This document shows positions 27,201 to 35,517 of a DNA stretch of 64,000 nt, piece after piece; the stretch's first letter is position 1; each line of letters begins with the position of its first letter. The stretch is taken from assembly GCA_037903355.1 (NCBI GenBank), contig JBAJFE010000050.1:930001-994000 (forward strand). The letters are read 5' to 3'. The position numbers were made by a program, and so were the translations under genes. Under the pieces are notes generated by a model that was not told the origin of the DNA, did no database searches, and worked only from the letters and a program-made list of their open reading frames with translations. This DNA is from Trichuris trichiura (lineage: Eukaryota > Nematoda > Enoplea > Trichinellida > Trichuridae).

Positions 27201-30200
27201 ATATGCAAAGGCGTTATTCTGTCCAGCGGCAGCTTTAAACATACTATCAAATGCTCCGGTGGAGACAAGCTTACAGAGGTGAGTCGATATAGCTGATACC
27301 TTATCCTAACTTTTCAAACGTCAACTGCCTATACTAACCACACCTTACTCTATTCCGTGCTGCACAAATGGGCGCCACGTTGAATATTAGCATATGCAAC
27401 TGATATGTCTTCCACAACAGATATGACAGCGTCGCTCAGCATTTGAATACGTTTTTTAGTCCACACAACGAATAGTACATATTCCTGATGTGCATGTTGT
27501 TTTTCAGGATCATCCTTCAGACCCATCTACCCGTGATGACACTACAACCGACATACACACCTTACAGCACTCCGTAGTGTTGCGGAAATTAGAGCGGCTG
27601 GTATTTATTGAAAAGATGACAATCAATGGCAACTATGTGAGAGTCGTAAAGTTGACCAAATATGAACGAGCTACTAGTGGCATAGACGTCTTCTTCACTA
27701 TAAAACAAACGACATGCTCTTCCCAGCTCGCGGTATGTTATCTGCAATCTATTGAAACGACGCGTACACCGATAAGATAGTTTTCCTAAAACCTCTTTTA
27801 TCCTGTTTATGTTTAATCATCTTTCCTTACACCGTTTATCTCAGCTTTCTAACTATCGAATCACGCAGCCAAGTGAATCCTTGTTAAACAAATTATCTGT
27901 TCTAGGTGACCATTGACCAATTATACTCCTCCAAGTGCTCAGAGCAGACTCATGCAGATACCGTTATTTGCAAAGGAATACTGCCTTTCAAACAAATCTT
28001 CACGCACCGTATCAAATGCTTCTTCTCCGATGGAACTGAAACGGTAACCTCTCTTCCTTTCGCCTCTATAAATTTTCGCATACGTTTGCTAAGCTGTTGT
28101 TATCCGACAACAATAATAATGCTTCCGCGCGTTCGCTGAATGCTTCGCTATATTTTCCGAGGAACGTCTCGCATATGTATAATGACTCATCCAACATTCC
28201 CATTGCAGCCCCTCAGCACGAAACCAACGGATGTTGGAATATTTGAAACAGCTGAAGTGTCTGAAATCACTACCCAGATCAAACGAATGATTTTGACAAA
28301 GCGATTGACCGTTGATGGACAATACGCTCGATTGGATACGCTCATTACTCACAGAAAAGTTACAAATGGAATTGAAGTTGAATTCACAATCACAGACACC
28401 ACCTGCAATGGCAATTTGGAGGTAATTAATCCTTCAACGTTTCAACTCTATTCAATGCTTTGCGAACGCATCCTCACTTTCTATGCCCACTGCGACAGCA
28501 ACCTAATCTCTTTTATTATATCAATATTAGCAGAAGTAGTTAACCTTCGGCTTGTTATGACTTTATCCCAATCAAAGAAACAGAATATATCAAACTTTAT
28601 CGTTACGTTCTCTCTCTCTCACGCTTTCGTGATTTAGCTCACAGTGGATCAAGTGTATAGTCACTCATGCTCTCGTAAAACTTACACGAAGAAGCTCGTT
28701 TGCAAAGCTATTATTTCCCTTATAAATAGAGAGTACGGAGATGTCAAATGCTCTGAGCAAGATGATATCGAACAGGTAAACAGCTTTCTCTTTTCCTCAA
28801 AATTTTATCCTACTATGTCGTATGGTGAAAATGACACGTCATAATGTTTAAAACTACTGAGAGCTTTTGTCTTCTAACACTGCTCGTCGATTGGACATAT
28901 TAAGCAAAATAATATCCTCCCATCGCTAAACTTTTACTACGCGAGCAGTCTTGCAACTCTGGTGGATGAATACATAGCAGCACTCCATTGCAGATTGACC
29001 CCTCAAAGCCATCAACTCCTGGCGAGGATGACATTACCGACCCTTCACAAACTGTCAGCTCAGAAAAAATTACAATCTCTATTAAAGAGCTCATTTTCTC
29101 TGAAACAACAACCATCAACGGACATCATGTACGAGTTGAAAAATTGATCAACTACAAGAAAGTCACCACTGGTGTTCACGTTGAATTTACCATTGCTGAA
29201 ACTAAATGCAGCACCAAGTTAAAGGTTCGTAAAAAACACCATTTTTACAAGCGCTTCCTTCGTCACCTTTTCTTGTCCATTTTCTTTTTTCATGGGCAGA
29301 AATTTTCTTTCTTCCACTGCATTCCAAGAACAAACATGTTCTGGACTAGCTGAAACATGCTTCTCTTTAAAGCTTTTACACTCTTAGCATTTTCTCTTAG
29401 ATTTCACTGGAGCTATTATATTCGGAACACTGCAAAAATGTACACGGAATAGCTGTTGTTTGCGAAGGCTTGCTTCCTTTCCGACCTGGAAATGCTCACA
29501 CTATCAAGTGCCCGGGTGTAGATAAACGAACTGACGTAAGCACAATATTCTTTTTCTTAGAAATCTTCCGTTAAGTCAACGATTCTCTTGTTCTTTCAAT
29601 CCATCATGTCATACCACATTCACTCATACAACAAAGCCTTTGTTTCAACTTGACGTCTGATGGCTTGATCGCTGAACACTCCATTGTAGGTTGAACCGTC
29701 CAAACCAACCACACCTGACGGTGAAGACACCAGTGACCAAACACCAATAAACAAAGAAGAAATTACACTTTATATCAAAAAGATAATGCTTTCTGAAATA
29801 ATGACTATCCGTGGGCATCACGTTCATGTTGAAAAATTGATTAGAGCCCAGAAAGTGACCTCTGGTGTATTTGTTGAATTCACCATTTTGGAAACTACCT
29901 GCAGTGGCCGACTAAAGGTACGTGGTTTTAAATCAGCTAAATCGGTCTCGTTTTCCCATTTTCCTTTTTCTGCGGTTACATAGAAGTCCTCATTTCAGCT
30001 TACATTAGAAGTCGTCTATTCTCATCGCTGTCTAGCTGTGCAAAGCAGCACCGTAATTCGATGCAACGGAATCCTTCAACTGCCTTATAATTCTAAGCAC
30101 TCGATCAGATGCTCTGGTGGAGACAAGCTGACAGACGTAAGCTAACTGAATTATAATGATTATCAAAGAATTGTTGGACCACAGATCAGTTCTCATTTAG

Positions 30201-33200
30201 ATAAATTTTCTTAACGGCACAATTCTTCCTTTACAACGTTGCCCATTATAAGCACTCATACTCCAACTTACTTATAGCTACCTTCTTCCGGAATTTAAAC
30301 TACACCGTCATCGGATATAAGATATTCATGTTTAGAAATACGATCCTGAACCATCCATTCCAAGCGACAGGGATAGTGCACAGCCTGTTAACAAACCAGA
30401 GATTATGTCCAAGCTGAGGCTACTCACGTTCATGGAGAAATTCTCTATTCGTGGTCACTACGTACGCGTCGAGTCCTTGAGTAGCGCTCATAAAGTTCCT
30501 GGCGGTACTCAAGTTGTGTTTACCGTTACGGCTACCGTCTGTACCATAAGGATACAGGTATGAAAACAGGGATGGCAGTGTAGCTCATATTTTCTTTCGC
30601 GACGAGTCTTTGTGTTCTCAACTTGCATGAGTGTCTCTTTATCTCTGTTTTCCAATGTTTTGCACTTTCTCTTTAGAACAAGCTTTCCTCATCAGCGACT
30701 CACTTACGTTCGGATATCTGCTTTCAGATAACACTGGAACAGCTGTACCAAGACATCTGCCCGCTTCAAAGTCCAACCGTAAAACAAATTTGCAAGGGAG
30801 TGTTGCCATCAAACTCACTATCAAAACACAGTATCAAATGCTCTGAACCGAAAGAAGACGACGAAGTAATAGTTACTTTCATTTCTTGGTCATATTTACC
30901 TTTCAATATACTTTCACTAATCCTCACGTCATTGCCACGCTTAGTGCAATTTCAAAGGTTCAAGCACAGCAGCAGTGTTATTAACAATACTGAGAAACTA
31001 ATTCGCCATCATAGCCAGATTATGTTTTCCTTCACATCCACATAAGGCTTGATTCTTCATCTATTTCAACTGACTTCTTTATTGCTCAACTCTGGAAGTG
31101 TGATTCCTTTCAGCCGACTAAACCAAGTTTCCCAACACCCGTCCAACCTACAGAAACAGAATTAGTAGAAATAAAGAAAATCACTACGTCTATCAAGCGC
31201 CTCATAACGAGTGAACGAATCACTGTCAACAGACAGCCAGCAAATTTCGAAAGATTGATCAGCCATAAAAAGACAACATCCGGAATTGAAATAGTGTTTA
31301 CTGTTACGGATACCCGTACGGATGAGGTATCTACTATGACGTTTTACTTGTTTTTCTCAGTTTCATTTCGTTCTTTTATCCATAACTCACTCATATACTT
31401 GAACCGGAATAGCGGCTTTGCATGTCGGTATAATATTGCTTCTATACGCACAACTGTGCTTACGCTTTTTGTGTAGCCATTTCATTTCATGTGATAATGT
31501 TTTTAGACTTCTGTTGTGGATCCTTCTCGAGTTAAGAAACTTATTTGCAAAGGCATTTTGTCATTGGTACCAGGAGTGAAGGACAGTATTCATTGCGAAG
31601 AATTGAAAGAGACAGATGAAGAAGTATGTGACCACGTTATCCAAAGTTTTCTCCGATGTTTTATTGGGTGATTCGGCTAAGGAAGCGTTCTACAACTGCA
31701 GTTTTTTCTCTACCAACAGCAGTCGTTATTAGCAATTCGCTTTATTTCAGTACCACAAACCAAGCTTCCCAACTCCAAATCAACCTACAGAAGCAGAAAC
31801 AATAGAAATTAAGAAAATCACTACTTCTATCAAGCGGCTAATAGTTAGTCAAGGAATCAAAGTCAATGGAGAGCCGGCACGTTTCGATAAATTGGTCACT
31901 CATAAAAGAACAGAAACCGGCATCGAAGTAGTATTCGTCGTTACGGATCCCCGCGCTGATAACACTGATCGAGTACATATGATGTTTTATTTTATTTTCA
32001 CATTTGTATTTCATCTAATCGTCCATAATTCAATTCAAGGGATGAATGTGGTTATGAATAAGTAACAGATGCATGCATTATTTTATTTATAATGGTTATT
32101 TCGGTCTTGCCATTTGTTATTTTCGCCTTATTTCAAATGATTGTGTTTTCTAGACGCCCTCCGTTTGGGATCCTTCCGTATCAACCTTCACCAAAAAACT
32201 TATTTGTAAAGGAATTCTCTCTTTGGTACCTGGAGTGAAGGATACTATCAAATGTGAAGAAGCGAAAGACGGCGATGGACAGGTAGGCGATAATTCTATT
32301 CAACCTCTGCTAGGTGTTGGATTAGTGGGCGCGAGAAAACGAATATGAAGCAAGCTAAATCTTTCGTCAATACAAGCAATGGTCAGCAGTAATAATGTGC
32401 ATCGTTTCAGTATCACGATCCAAGCTTCCCAACTCCTAGTCAACCTACAGAAGCAGAAACAATAGAAATTAAGAAAATCACTACTTCTATCAAGCGGCTA
32501 ATAGTTAGTCAAGGAATCAAAGTCAATGGAGAGCCGGCACACTTCGATAAGTTGGTCACTCATAAAAGAACAGAATCCGGCATCGAAGTAGTATTCGTTG
32601 TTACGGATCCCCGCGCTGATAACACTGATCAGGTACGTATCATGTTTTTATTACATTTTCACATTTGTATTTCATTTTCCATGCATAATTCAATTCAGGG
32701 AATGAATGTGGTTATGAATAAGTAACGGATGCGTGCACTATTTTATTTGTAGTGGTTATTTCGATCTTGCCGTTTGTTATTTTCGCCTTATTTCAAATGA
32801 CTGTGTTTTCTAGAAGCCCTCCGTTTGGGATCCTTCCGTATCAACCTTCACCAAAAAACTTATTTGTAAAGGAATTCTCTCATTGGTACCTGGAGTGAAG
32901 GATACTATCAAATGTGAAGAACCGAAAGACGGCGATGGACAGGTAGGCGGTAATTCTATTCAACCTCTGCTAGGTGTTGGATTAGTGGTCGCGGGAAAAA
33001 GAACATGACGCAAGATTAATCTGTCCTCAGTACAAGCAATGAACAGCAGTAATAATGTGCATTGTTTCAGTATCACGATCCAAGCTTCCCAACTCCTAGT
33101 CAACCTACAGAAGCAGAAATCATAGAAATTAAGAAAATCACTACTTCTATCAAGCGTCTCATAACGAGTCAACGAATCACTGTCAATGAGCAACCGGCAC

Positions 33201-35494
33201 GCTTCGATAAATTGATCACCCATAGAAGAACAGAATTTGGCATCGAAGTAGTGTTCATCGTTAAGGATCCTCGTGCTGATAACACTGATCGGGTACGTAT
33301 GGTATATTGTTTCCTTTTGACATTTGTGTTTCATTTTGTGTTCGATTATTCAATTGAGGGGATGTAGAATGAATAAGTGACGGATGCATGTATTATTTTA
33401 TTTATAATGGCTATTTCAGTCTGCTCGCTTGTTATTTTAGCCATAGTTCAAATGATAATGTTTTCTAGACGCCCTCCGTTTGGGATCCTACCGTATCAAT
33501 CCTCAGCAAAAAACTTATTTGTAAAGGAATTCTCTCATTGGTACCTGGAGTGAAGGATACTATCAAATGTGAAGAAGTGAAAGACGGCGATGGACAGGTA
33601 GGCGATAATTCTATTCAACCTCTGCTAGGTGTTGGATTAGTGCGCGCCGGAAAAAGAATATGACGCAAGATGAATCTGTCCTCAGTACAAGCAATGGTCA
33701 GCAGTAATAATGTACATTGTTTCAGTATCACGATCCAAGCTTCCCAACTCCTAGTGAACCCACAGAAGTAGAAACAGTGGAAATAACAAAAATCACTACT
33801 TCTATCAAGCGTCTCATAACGAGTCAACGAATCACTGTCAATGAGCAACCGGCACGTTTCCATAAGTTGGTCACTTATAGAAGAACAGAATCCGGCATCG
33901 AAGTAGTGTTCATCGTTAGGGATCCCCGTGCCGATAACACTGACGGGGTATGTATGACAGGTCTTTAGCTCTTCATAATTCCATTTCCATTCTTCACTTC
34001 TCAAAAGGGATTTGATTATAAATGTTGGGTAAATGCTCGTAATATTGCCTTATGGTGGCTACGTTGCTCTCCTGTGTTTTATTCGTAGTGTTTCAAATGA
34101 CGCTGTTTTCTAGACGTTCCCTGGTGTGGATCCTTCCGGCAGTCTGATAACTTCGACCTTTACCAAAAAACTTATTTGTAAAGGAATTCTCTCGCTGGTG
34201 CCTGGAGTGAAGGATACTATCAAATGTGAAGAAGCAAAAGATGACAGTGAACAGGTGGGTTGCTACGTTGCTCATCCTGTCACGATTGCTGGCTTAGCCG
34301 TCCAACTTAGAGGGCGGAAGAAAAAATGTGAAACTAACGAAAAAATCTTTCCTACCAGTAATCTAGACTTCTATTCGATACTGCTAGCAAGTATTAAGGA
34401 CAAGTTGTCATGATTTACTACATTAGTTCAAAACTAAACAGTGGTTTTGTTACCATGTTCGTAGTTCCATGCTTATGTGGTTAGAAGCACTTGCTTTTAT
34501 GCTACCATTTATGGATGAGTGAGATAACCTCTTTGCAGATTGATCCTTGGAAACCACCAACTCCTGGTAGTGACAGTGTCACAGATCCAACAATTGTTAG
34601 CTCTGAAGAGGTCACTATTTCTGTCCAAAAGGTGATGTTCCATGAAACAATGACCATCAATGGATACTATGTTCGCGTAGAAAAATTAATTAGACGGGCA
34701 AATGTCAATTCTGCCTTATATGTCGAATTCACTATTGCACAAACAACATGCAGCGGCCGCCTTGGAGTAAGTGATGAGCTCTATTGCTTACATTTTTCCA
34801 GTTTTTTCTACTGACCTGTAAAGTGTGCCAGGTTTCTGCCTATTTTAAGCTCTTACGTTGGTTTGCACGAGTAGCTATTCACATGCGTTTGTTTCAGCTT
34901 GCCATGGAGAGTATTTATTCCTCTCGTTGTCCTGTAGCGGAAGGAGTATCCCTGGTTGTCTGCAAAGGCTTCCTTCCTCCGAGTACTGGCGGTAAACACA
35001 CGATCATCTGCTCCGGTGGAGACAAGTTAACCCAGGTAATCTTAGTTCCTTTATGCTTCCATAAATTTCATTTGGTTTTGTTGCTTTTTGCTTTCATACG
35101 AATTGATTCGATTCAATTGCAGCTTCCTGACGACTCACCTTTCGTTCCTGGCGAATCTGTTGTTTCTGATGCTAGCAACAAAACTCACGTGTTTGAACTG
35201 CTGAAGAAGGTCATTTACTTTGACAGAACACATCTTCGCGGCTACTATCCTCGTTTGGTTTCTTTGAGCGGATTTGAACGAGCTGGCTACCAAGATCTTC
35301 AAGTGCAGTTTTCAATTGCTGCAAGCAATTGCTCCAGCCTTCATCACGTTTCCCTTGAGCAACTGTACAGCGACATTTGCCCAATTAACGAATGCTGTTC
35401 ATGGCTGACCTGCACTGGAACTTTACCCTTGGTGAAACGTAGAAATTATAATATCCGCTGTATTATCGCTGTTACGTTCAGTGGGCATTTGTAA
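12214..35494 (+). CDS. Gene 1: giant secreted multi-cystatin-like protein (66 exons, 33 domains)
   Basis: The model has a signal-peptide exon followed by 65 exons that build 33 cystatin-like domains, about 3,972 residues in all. Every exon length is a multiple of three and every intron is phase 0 (GT...AG). Each domain shows a helix-like segment, a strand with the sequence [HY][VA]RV[ED]KL, a loop equivalent to the QxVxG loop of cystatins, a strand ending in TxC, [LI]YSxxC, CKG[IL]LP, and a closing [IV][KR]C. This gives four cysteines spaced like the two disulfides of type-2 cystatins (MEROPS family I25). In none of these 33 domains is the first Gln of QxVxG present, so ordinary papain inhibition is doubtful. 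There is no membrane segment apart from the signal peptide. Known relatives are secreted clade I nematode multi-cystatin-like proteins. Splice sites were inferred by eye; individual exons could be skipped in real transcripts. Confidence 0.85.
12829..13518 (+). CDS. Gene 1 D1, type N cystatin-like domain
   Basis: Exons are 12829-13065 (79 codons) and 13354-13518 (55). The A half carries NVT, NET and NGT sequons and an extra Cys pair near the mature N terminus (SCSPG...GC). The B half starts ISLERLYSKKC and has a longer charged tail than other domains. It is closest to gene 2 D1. Confidence 0.8.
13875..14347 (+). CDS. Gene 1 D2, type N cystatin-like domain
   Basis: Exons are 13875-14093 (73 codons) and 14186-14347 (54). 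A hallmark is KDHIFHSSFFIDDWYVRLV; the first Cys is in APSLC; the B half opens ISLDQLYSSSC and has an NRT sequon after CSGIIL. It matches gene 2 D2 closely, so D1-D3 are ancestral to both genes. Confidence 0.82.
14501..15028 (+). CDS. Gene 1 D3, type N cystatin-like domain
   Basis: Exons are 14501-14713 (71 codons) and 14891-15028 (46). The linker is a Thr run after an NVT sequon (RNVTTTTTTVV), a likely glycosylated spacer. The QxVxG-equivalent Gly is missing (REESTAF). The B half is VSFDQLYSNVC...IICQG. Confidence 0.82.
15209..15762 (+). CDS. Gene 1 D4, type N cystatin-like domain
   Basis: Exons are 15209-15430 (74 codons) and 15625-15762 (46). The loop Gly is absent (EKQESFAYVEF). The B exon lacks the usual LYS motif (DPIGLKDKTVC) but keeps the cysteine, then ILCKGNIPYS and the last Cys. 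It is the most divergent complete domain of gene 1 and has no clear partner in gene 2. Confidence 0.75.
16002..16504 (+). CDS. Gene 1 D5, divergent type f domain
   Basis: Exons are 16002-16229 (76 codons) and 16367-16504 (46). ITTIKEFIIEERITIEGHQA is f-like, and CKGTISLIPGIRNSFRC keeps the f-type PG loop. Unlike later f domains it has both cysteines of the first disulfide (IFC; DSC). Confidence 0.78.
16643..17123 (+). CDS. Gene 1 D6, type f domain with four cysteines
   Basis: Exons are 16643-16849 (69 codons) and 16983-17123 (47). ITISIKRLLLIEKIAIGGHH leads to RVKTG; the first Cys is in NTRC; the B half is SMIYSESC then RCKSILSFIAG. It looks intermediate between types d and f. Confidence 0.8.
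17281..17809 (+). CDS. Gene 1 D7, type a domain
   Basis: Exons are 17281-17499 (73 codons) and 17672-17809 (46). The Pro/Ser linker is TDPSRPSIPEG; hallmark IKGRHARVERLIKYE; loop KLTTG; B half ISLEQIYSSVC, IICKGIIPF, closing with SGGDKLTE. First member of the repeating a-b-c-d series. Confidence 0.87.
17896..18394 (+). CDS. Gene 1 D8, type b domain
   Basis: Exons are 17896-18120 (75 codons) and 18257-18394 (46). Hallmark VERLVFIEKMTINGYYVRVE; loop RTTTG; B half VTIDNLYSSKC, IVCKGILPFEQ, ending NGTE (a sequon in this copy). Confidence 0.87.
18579..19120 (+). CDS. Gene 1 D9, type c domain
   Basis: Exons are 18579-18800 (74 codons) and 18983-19120 (46). Pro-rich linker (PLAPTPQSP), then EVTTQIRQMMFAKKLTIN; loop KIETG; B half ITMEQLYAKFC, KKLICKGIIS, LKDNVQC and an acidic tail. 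Confidence 0.87.
19270..19775 (+). CDS. Gene 1 D10, type d domain
   Basis: Exons are 19270-19497 (76 codons) and 19635-19775 (47). Linker FDPSEPSTPGS; IKKLMFIETMTIKGHHVRVE; loop TVTMG; B half ITLEQIYSDMC, VVCKGLLPF, tail SRGDKLSSK. The tail resembles gene 2 D13. Confidence 0.87.
19864..20354 (+). CDS. Gene 1 D11, type b domain
   Basis: Exons are 19864-20073 (70 codons) and 20217-20354 (46). FVERFVFIEKMSISDHYVRVD; loop TSATG; B half LSMEELYSPLC with CTGTLPF in place of CKGILPF. The linker is shorter than usual. Confidence 0.85.
20558..20779 (+). CDS. Gene 1 D12, type c domain, A exon
   Basis: This 74-codon exon has PLSPVRKRPEEM as linker (a dibasic KR within it), VAEITSQIKELIITERLTVRG, RAQLDTLILHRKV and loop KVENG. 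It is listed apart from its B exon so that the dibasic, potentially cleavable linker can be found. Confidence 0.86.
20953..21090 (+). CDS. Gene 1 D12, type c domain, B exon
   Basis: This 46-codon exon reads QTVEKLYGQQC, KKLICKAIISTVPGVKD, then the closing Cys and EQNEIEE. The acceptor GTTTAG|CAA is the weaker of two possible readings, but it is the only one that keeps phase 0 and exon length. Confidence 0.85.
21284..21753 (+). CDS. Gene 1 D13, type d domain
   Basis: Exons are 21284-21511 (76 codons) and 21616-21753 (46). Linker VEPSQPSTPGN; IKRLMFSETMTINSNHVRVE; loop TVASG; B half IRLETIYSKHC, IVCKGLLPQ, SGGDKLTE. Confidence 0.87.
21956..22502 (+). CDS. Gene 1 D14, type e domain
   Basis: Exons are 21956-22168 (71 codons) and 22365-22502 (46). 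LLAFHERLTINGAYARVSS; loop SVSVG; B half ITLEELYSRRC, RCIGILPSN, PSIKC. It lacks the KG after the third Cys. Confidence 0.84.
22635..23125 (+). CDS. Gene 1 D15, type f domain without first disulfide
   Basis: Exons are 22635-22835 (67 codons) and 22985-23125 (47). ITSIKRLIQTQSITINGRYP; loop KTETG; the A half ends VTDPINGTE with no Cys and the B half begins TSVDTKITETD with no Cys. CKGILSLTPGVKDSVKC remains. The acceptor AATGTTAAG|ACC is purine-rich and weak. Confidence 0.82.
23351..23834 (+). CDS. Gene 1 D16, type a domain
   Basis: Exons are 23351-23569 (73 codons) and 23697-23834 (46). Linker IDPSRPSTPGD; IKGRHTRVEKLIEYK; loop MVTTG; B half IPLEEIYSPLC, IICKGILPF, TGGDKL. The donor is GTGAAC. 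Confidence 0.86.
23887..24426 (+). CDS. Gene 1 D17, type b domain
   Basis: Exons are 23887-24111 (75 codons) and 24289-24426 (46). The intron before it is only 52 nt. The linker holds an Asp run (PSDDDDG); IRRLVFIEKTSIDGYYVRVD; loop KTITG; B half VTFDQLYSTMC with CNGILPF. Confidence 0.86.
24636..25094 (+). CDS. Gene 1 D18, type c domain
   Basis: Exons are 24636-24857 (74 codons) and 24957-25094 (46). Linker PLKPKPQSPMD; VTTQIKTVMLTKKMTINGQ; loop KVERG; B half VTVQQLYSKLC, KTLICKGII, VPGLKDNIQC. Confidence 0.87.
25392..25883 (+). CDS. Gene 1 D19, type d domain
   Basis: Exons are 25392-25619 (76 codons) and 25746-25883 (46). Linker YDPSEPSTPGSD; IKKLMLHETMTINGNHARFQ; loop KVISG, one of the nearer matches to QxVxG; B half IHLETLYSHQC, SGGDKLVE. 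Confidence 0.87.
26101..26622 (+). CDS. Gene 1 D20, type f domain with four cysteines
   Basis: Exons are 26101-26307 (69 codons) and 26482-26622 (47). Linker YDPTKPTPGE; QRLIVTQRITIEGSQARFE; loop KTQTG; the Cys in DPNC and the Cys in SETC are both present. Very similar to gene 2 D17 (52445-52890). Type e is skipped before it. Confidence 0.87.
26768..27278 (+). CDS. Gene 1 D21, type a domain
   Basis: Exons are 26768-26986 (73 codons) and 27141-27278 (46). IKGRHARVEKLIKYQ; loop KVPTG; B half ILLAQLYSTMC, SGGDKLTE. Its exons are identical to gene 2 D18. It starts the nearly identical block shared by the two genes. Confidence 0.87.
27508..28043 (+). CDS. Gene 1 D22, type b domain
   Basis: Exons are 27508-27732 (75 codons) and 27906-28043 (46). 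LERLVFIEKMTINGNYVRVV; loop RATSG; B half VTIDQLYSSKC, VICKGILPFKQ. I see no base difference from gene 2 D19, introns included. Confidence 0.87.
28209..28775 (+). CDS. Gene 1 D23, type c domain
   Basis: Exons are 28209-28421 (71 codons) and 28638-28775 (46). VSEITTQIKRMILTKRLTVD; loop KVTNG; B half LTVDQVYSHSC with CKAIISLINRE in place of the usual PG loop. No base difference from gene 2 D20 was seen. Confidence 0.87.
28994..29535 (+). CDS. Gene 1 D24, type d domain
   Basis: Exons are 28994-29224 (77 codons) and 29401-29535 (45). Linker IDPSKPSTPGED; IKELIFSETTTINGHHVRVE; loop KVTTG; B half ISLELLYSEHC with CEGLLPF and a changed tail (CPGVDKRTD). No base difference from gene 2 D21 was seen. 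Confidence 0.86.
29690..30136 (+). CDS. Gene 1 D25, second consecutive type d domain
   Basis: Exons are 29690-29917 (76 codons) and 29999-30136 (46). Linker VEPSKPTTPDGE; IKKIMLSEIMTIRGHHVHVE; loop KVTSG; B half LTLEVVYSHRC, RCNGILQLP, SGGDKLTD. The d-d duplication is shared with gene 2 (D22). Confidence 0.87.
30336..30865 (+). CDS. Gene 1 D26, type e domain
   Basis: Exons are 30336-30557 (74 codons) and 30728-30865 (46). LRLLTFMEKFSIRGHYVRVE; loop KVPGG; B half ITLEQLYQDIC, ICKGVLPSN, SIKCSEPKEDDE. It matches gene 2 D23 with a few substitutions, so the near-perfect block fades here. Confidence 0.86.
31114..31623 (+). CDS. Gene 1 D27, type f domain, short B exon
   Basis: Exons are 31114-31326 (71 codons) and 31507-31623 (39, the shortest B exon in the gene). 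Loop KTTSG. Both first-disulfide cysteines are missing (VTDTRTDE; TSVVDPSRV). First of five successive f domains. Confidence 0.85.
31751..32282 (+). CDS. Gene 1 D28, type f domain
   Basis: Exons are 31751-31972 (74 codons) and 32154-32282 (43). ITTSIKRLIVSQGIKVNGEP; loop RTETG; VTDPRADNTDR without Cys; B half TPSVWDPSVSTFTKK, LICKGILSLVPGVKD. Confidence 0.87.
32411..32942 (+). CDS. Gene 1 D29, type f domain
   Basis: Exons are 32411-32632 (74 codons) and 32814-32942 (43). It lies exactly 660 bp after D28, with near-identical exons and introns. Loop RTESG. No first-disulfide cysteines. Confidence 0.87.
33071..33597 (+). CDS. Gene 1 D30, type f domain
   Basis: Exons are 33071-33292 (74 codons) and 33469-33597 (43). 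It lies 660 bp after D29. ITTSIKRLITSQRITVNEQP; loop RTEFG; IVKDPRADNTDR without Cys. Confidence 0.87.
33726..34254 (+). CDS. Gene 1 D31, type f domain
   Basis: Exons are 33726-33947 (74 codons) and 34114-34254 (47). The A half is nearly that of D30, but the B half is longer (TFPGVDPSGSLITSTFTKK), so this copy ends the homogenised array. Loop RTESG. No first-disulfide cysteines. Confidence 0.86.
34539..35035 (+). CDS. Gene 1 D32, type d domain
   Basis: Exons are 34539-34766 (76 codons) and 34898-35035 (46). Linker IDPWKPPTPGSD; VQKVMFHETMTINGYYVRVE; the conserved loop Gly is replaced by Ala (NVNSA); B half LAMESIYSSRC, VVCKGFLPP, SGGDKLTQ. Confidence 0.86.
35123..35494 (+). CDS. Gene 1 D33, terminal domain in one exon
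   Basis: This last exon of 124 codons includes TAA at 35492. It joins A and B halves without an intron: ..AASNC..., then VSLEQLYSDIC directly. Two extra cysteines (ECCSW) precede the third core Cys. Gene 2 D34 keeps an intron at the equivalent point. The preceding intron (35036-35122, 87 nt) is in frame and open, so retention would add 29 residues. Confidence 0.85.
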   Translation, partial: LPDDSPFVPGESVVSDASNKTHVFELLKKVIYFDRTHLRGYYPRLVSLSGFERAGYQDLQVQFSIAASNCSSLHHVSLEQLYSDICPINECCSWLTCTGTLPLVKRRNYNIRCIIAVTFSGHL

Positions 35495-35511
35495 CTTCTT
35501 CAGGAACATAC

Positions 35512-35517
35512 AATAAA
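35512..35517 (+). terminator. Poly(A) signal of gene 1
   Basis: AATAAA lies 18 nt after the stop codon. It is the first such motif after the gene, and the very short 3' UTR it implies fits the compact gene structure. Confidence 0.6.

Noticed and set aside
28140..28637. Plus-strand open frame of 165 codons, also present at 54409-54906
   Set aside because: It contains the type-c A exon in frame but runs through its splice donor into intron. The repeat comparison places exon borders at 28209-28421.
34784..35494. Single 236-codon frame at the end of gene 1
   Set aside because: It reads through a normal 87-nt intron and an upstream intron end. Good donor and acceptor sites and the domain alignment support splicing.
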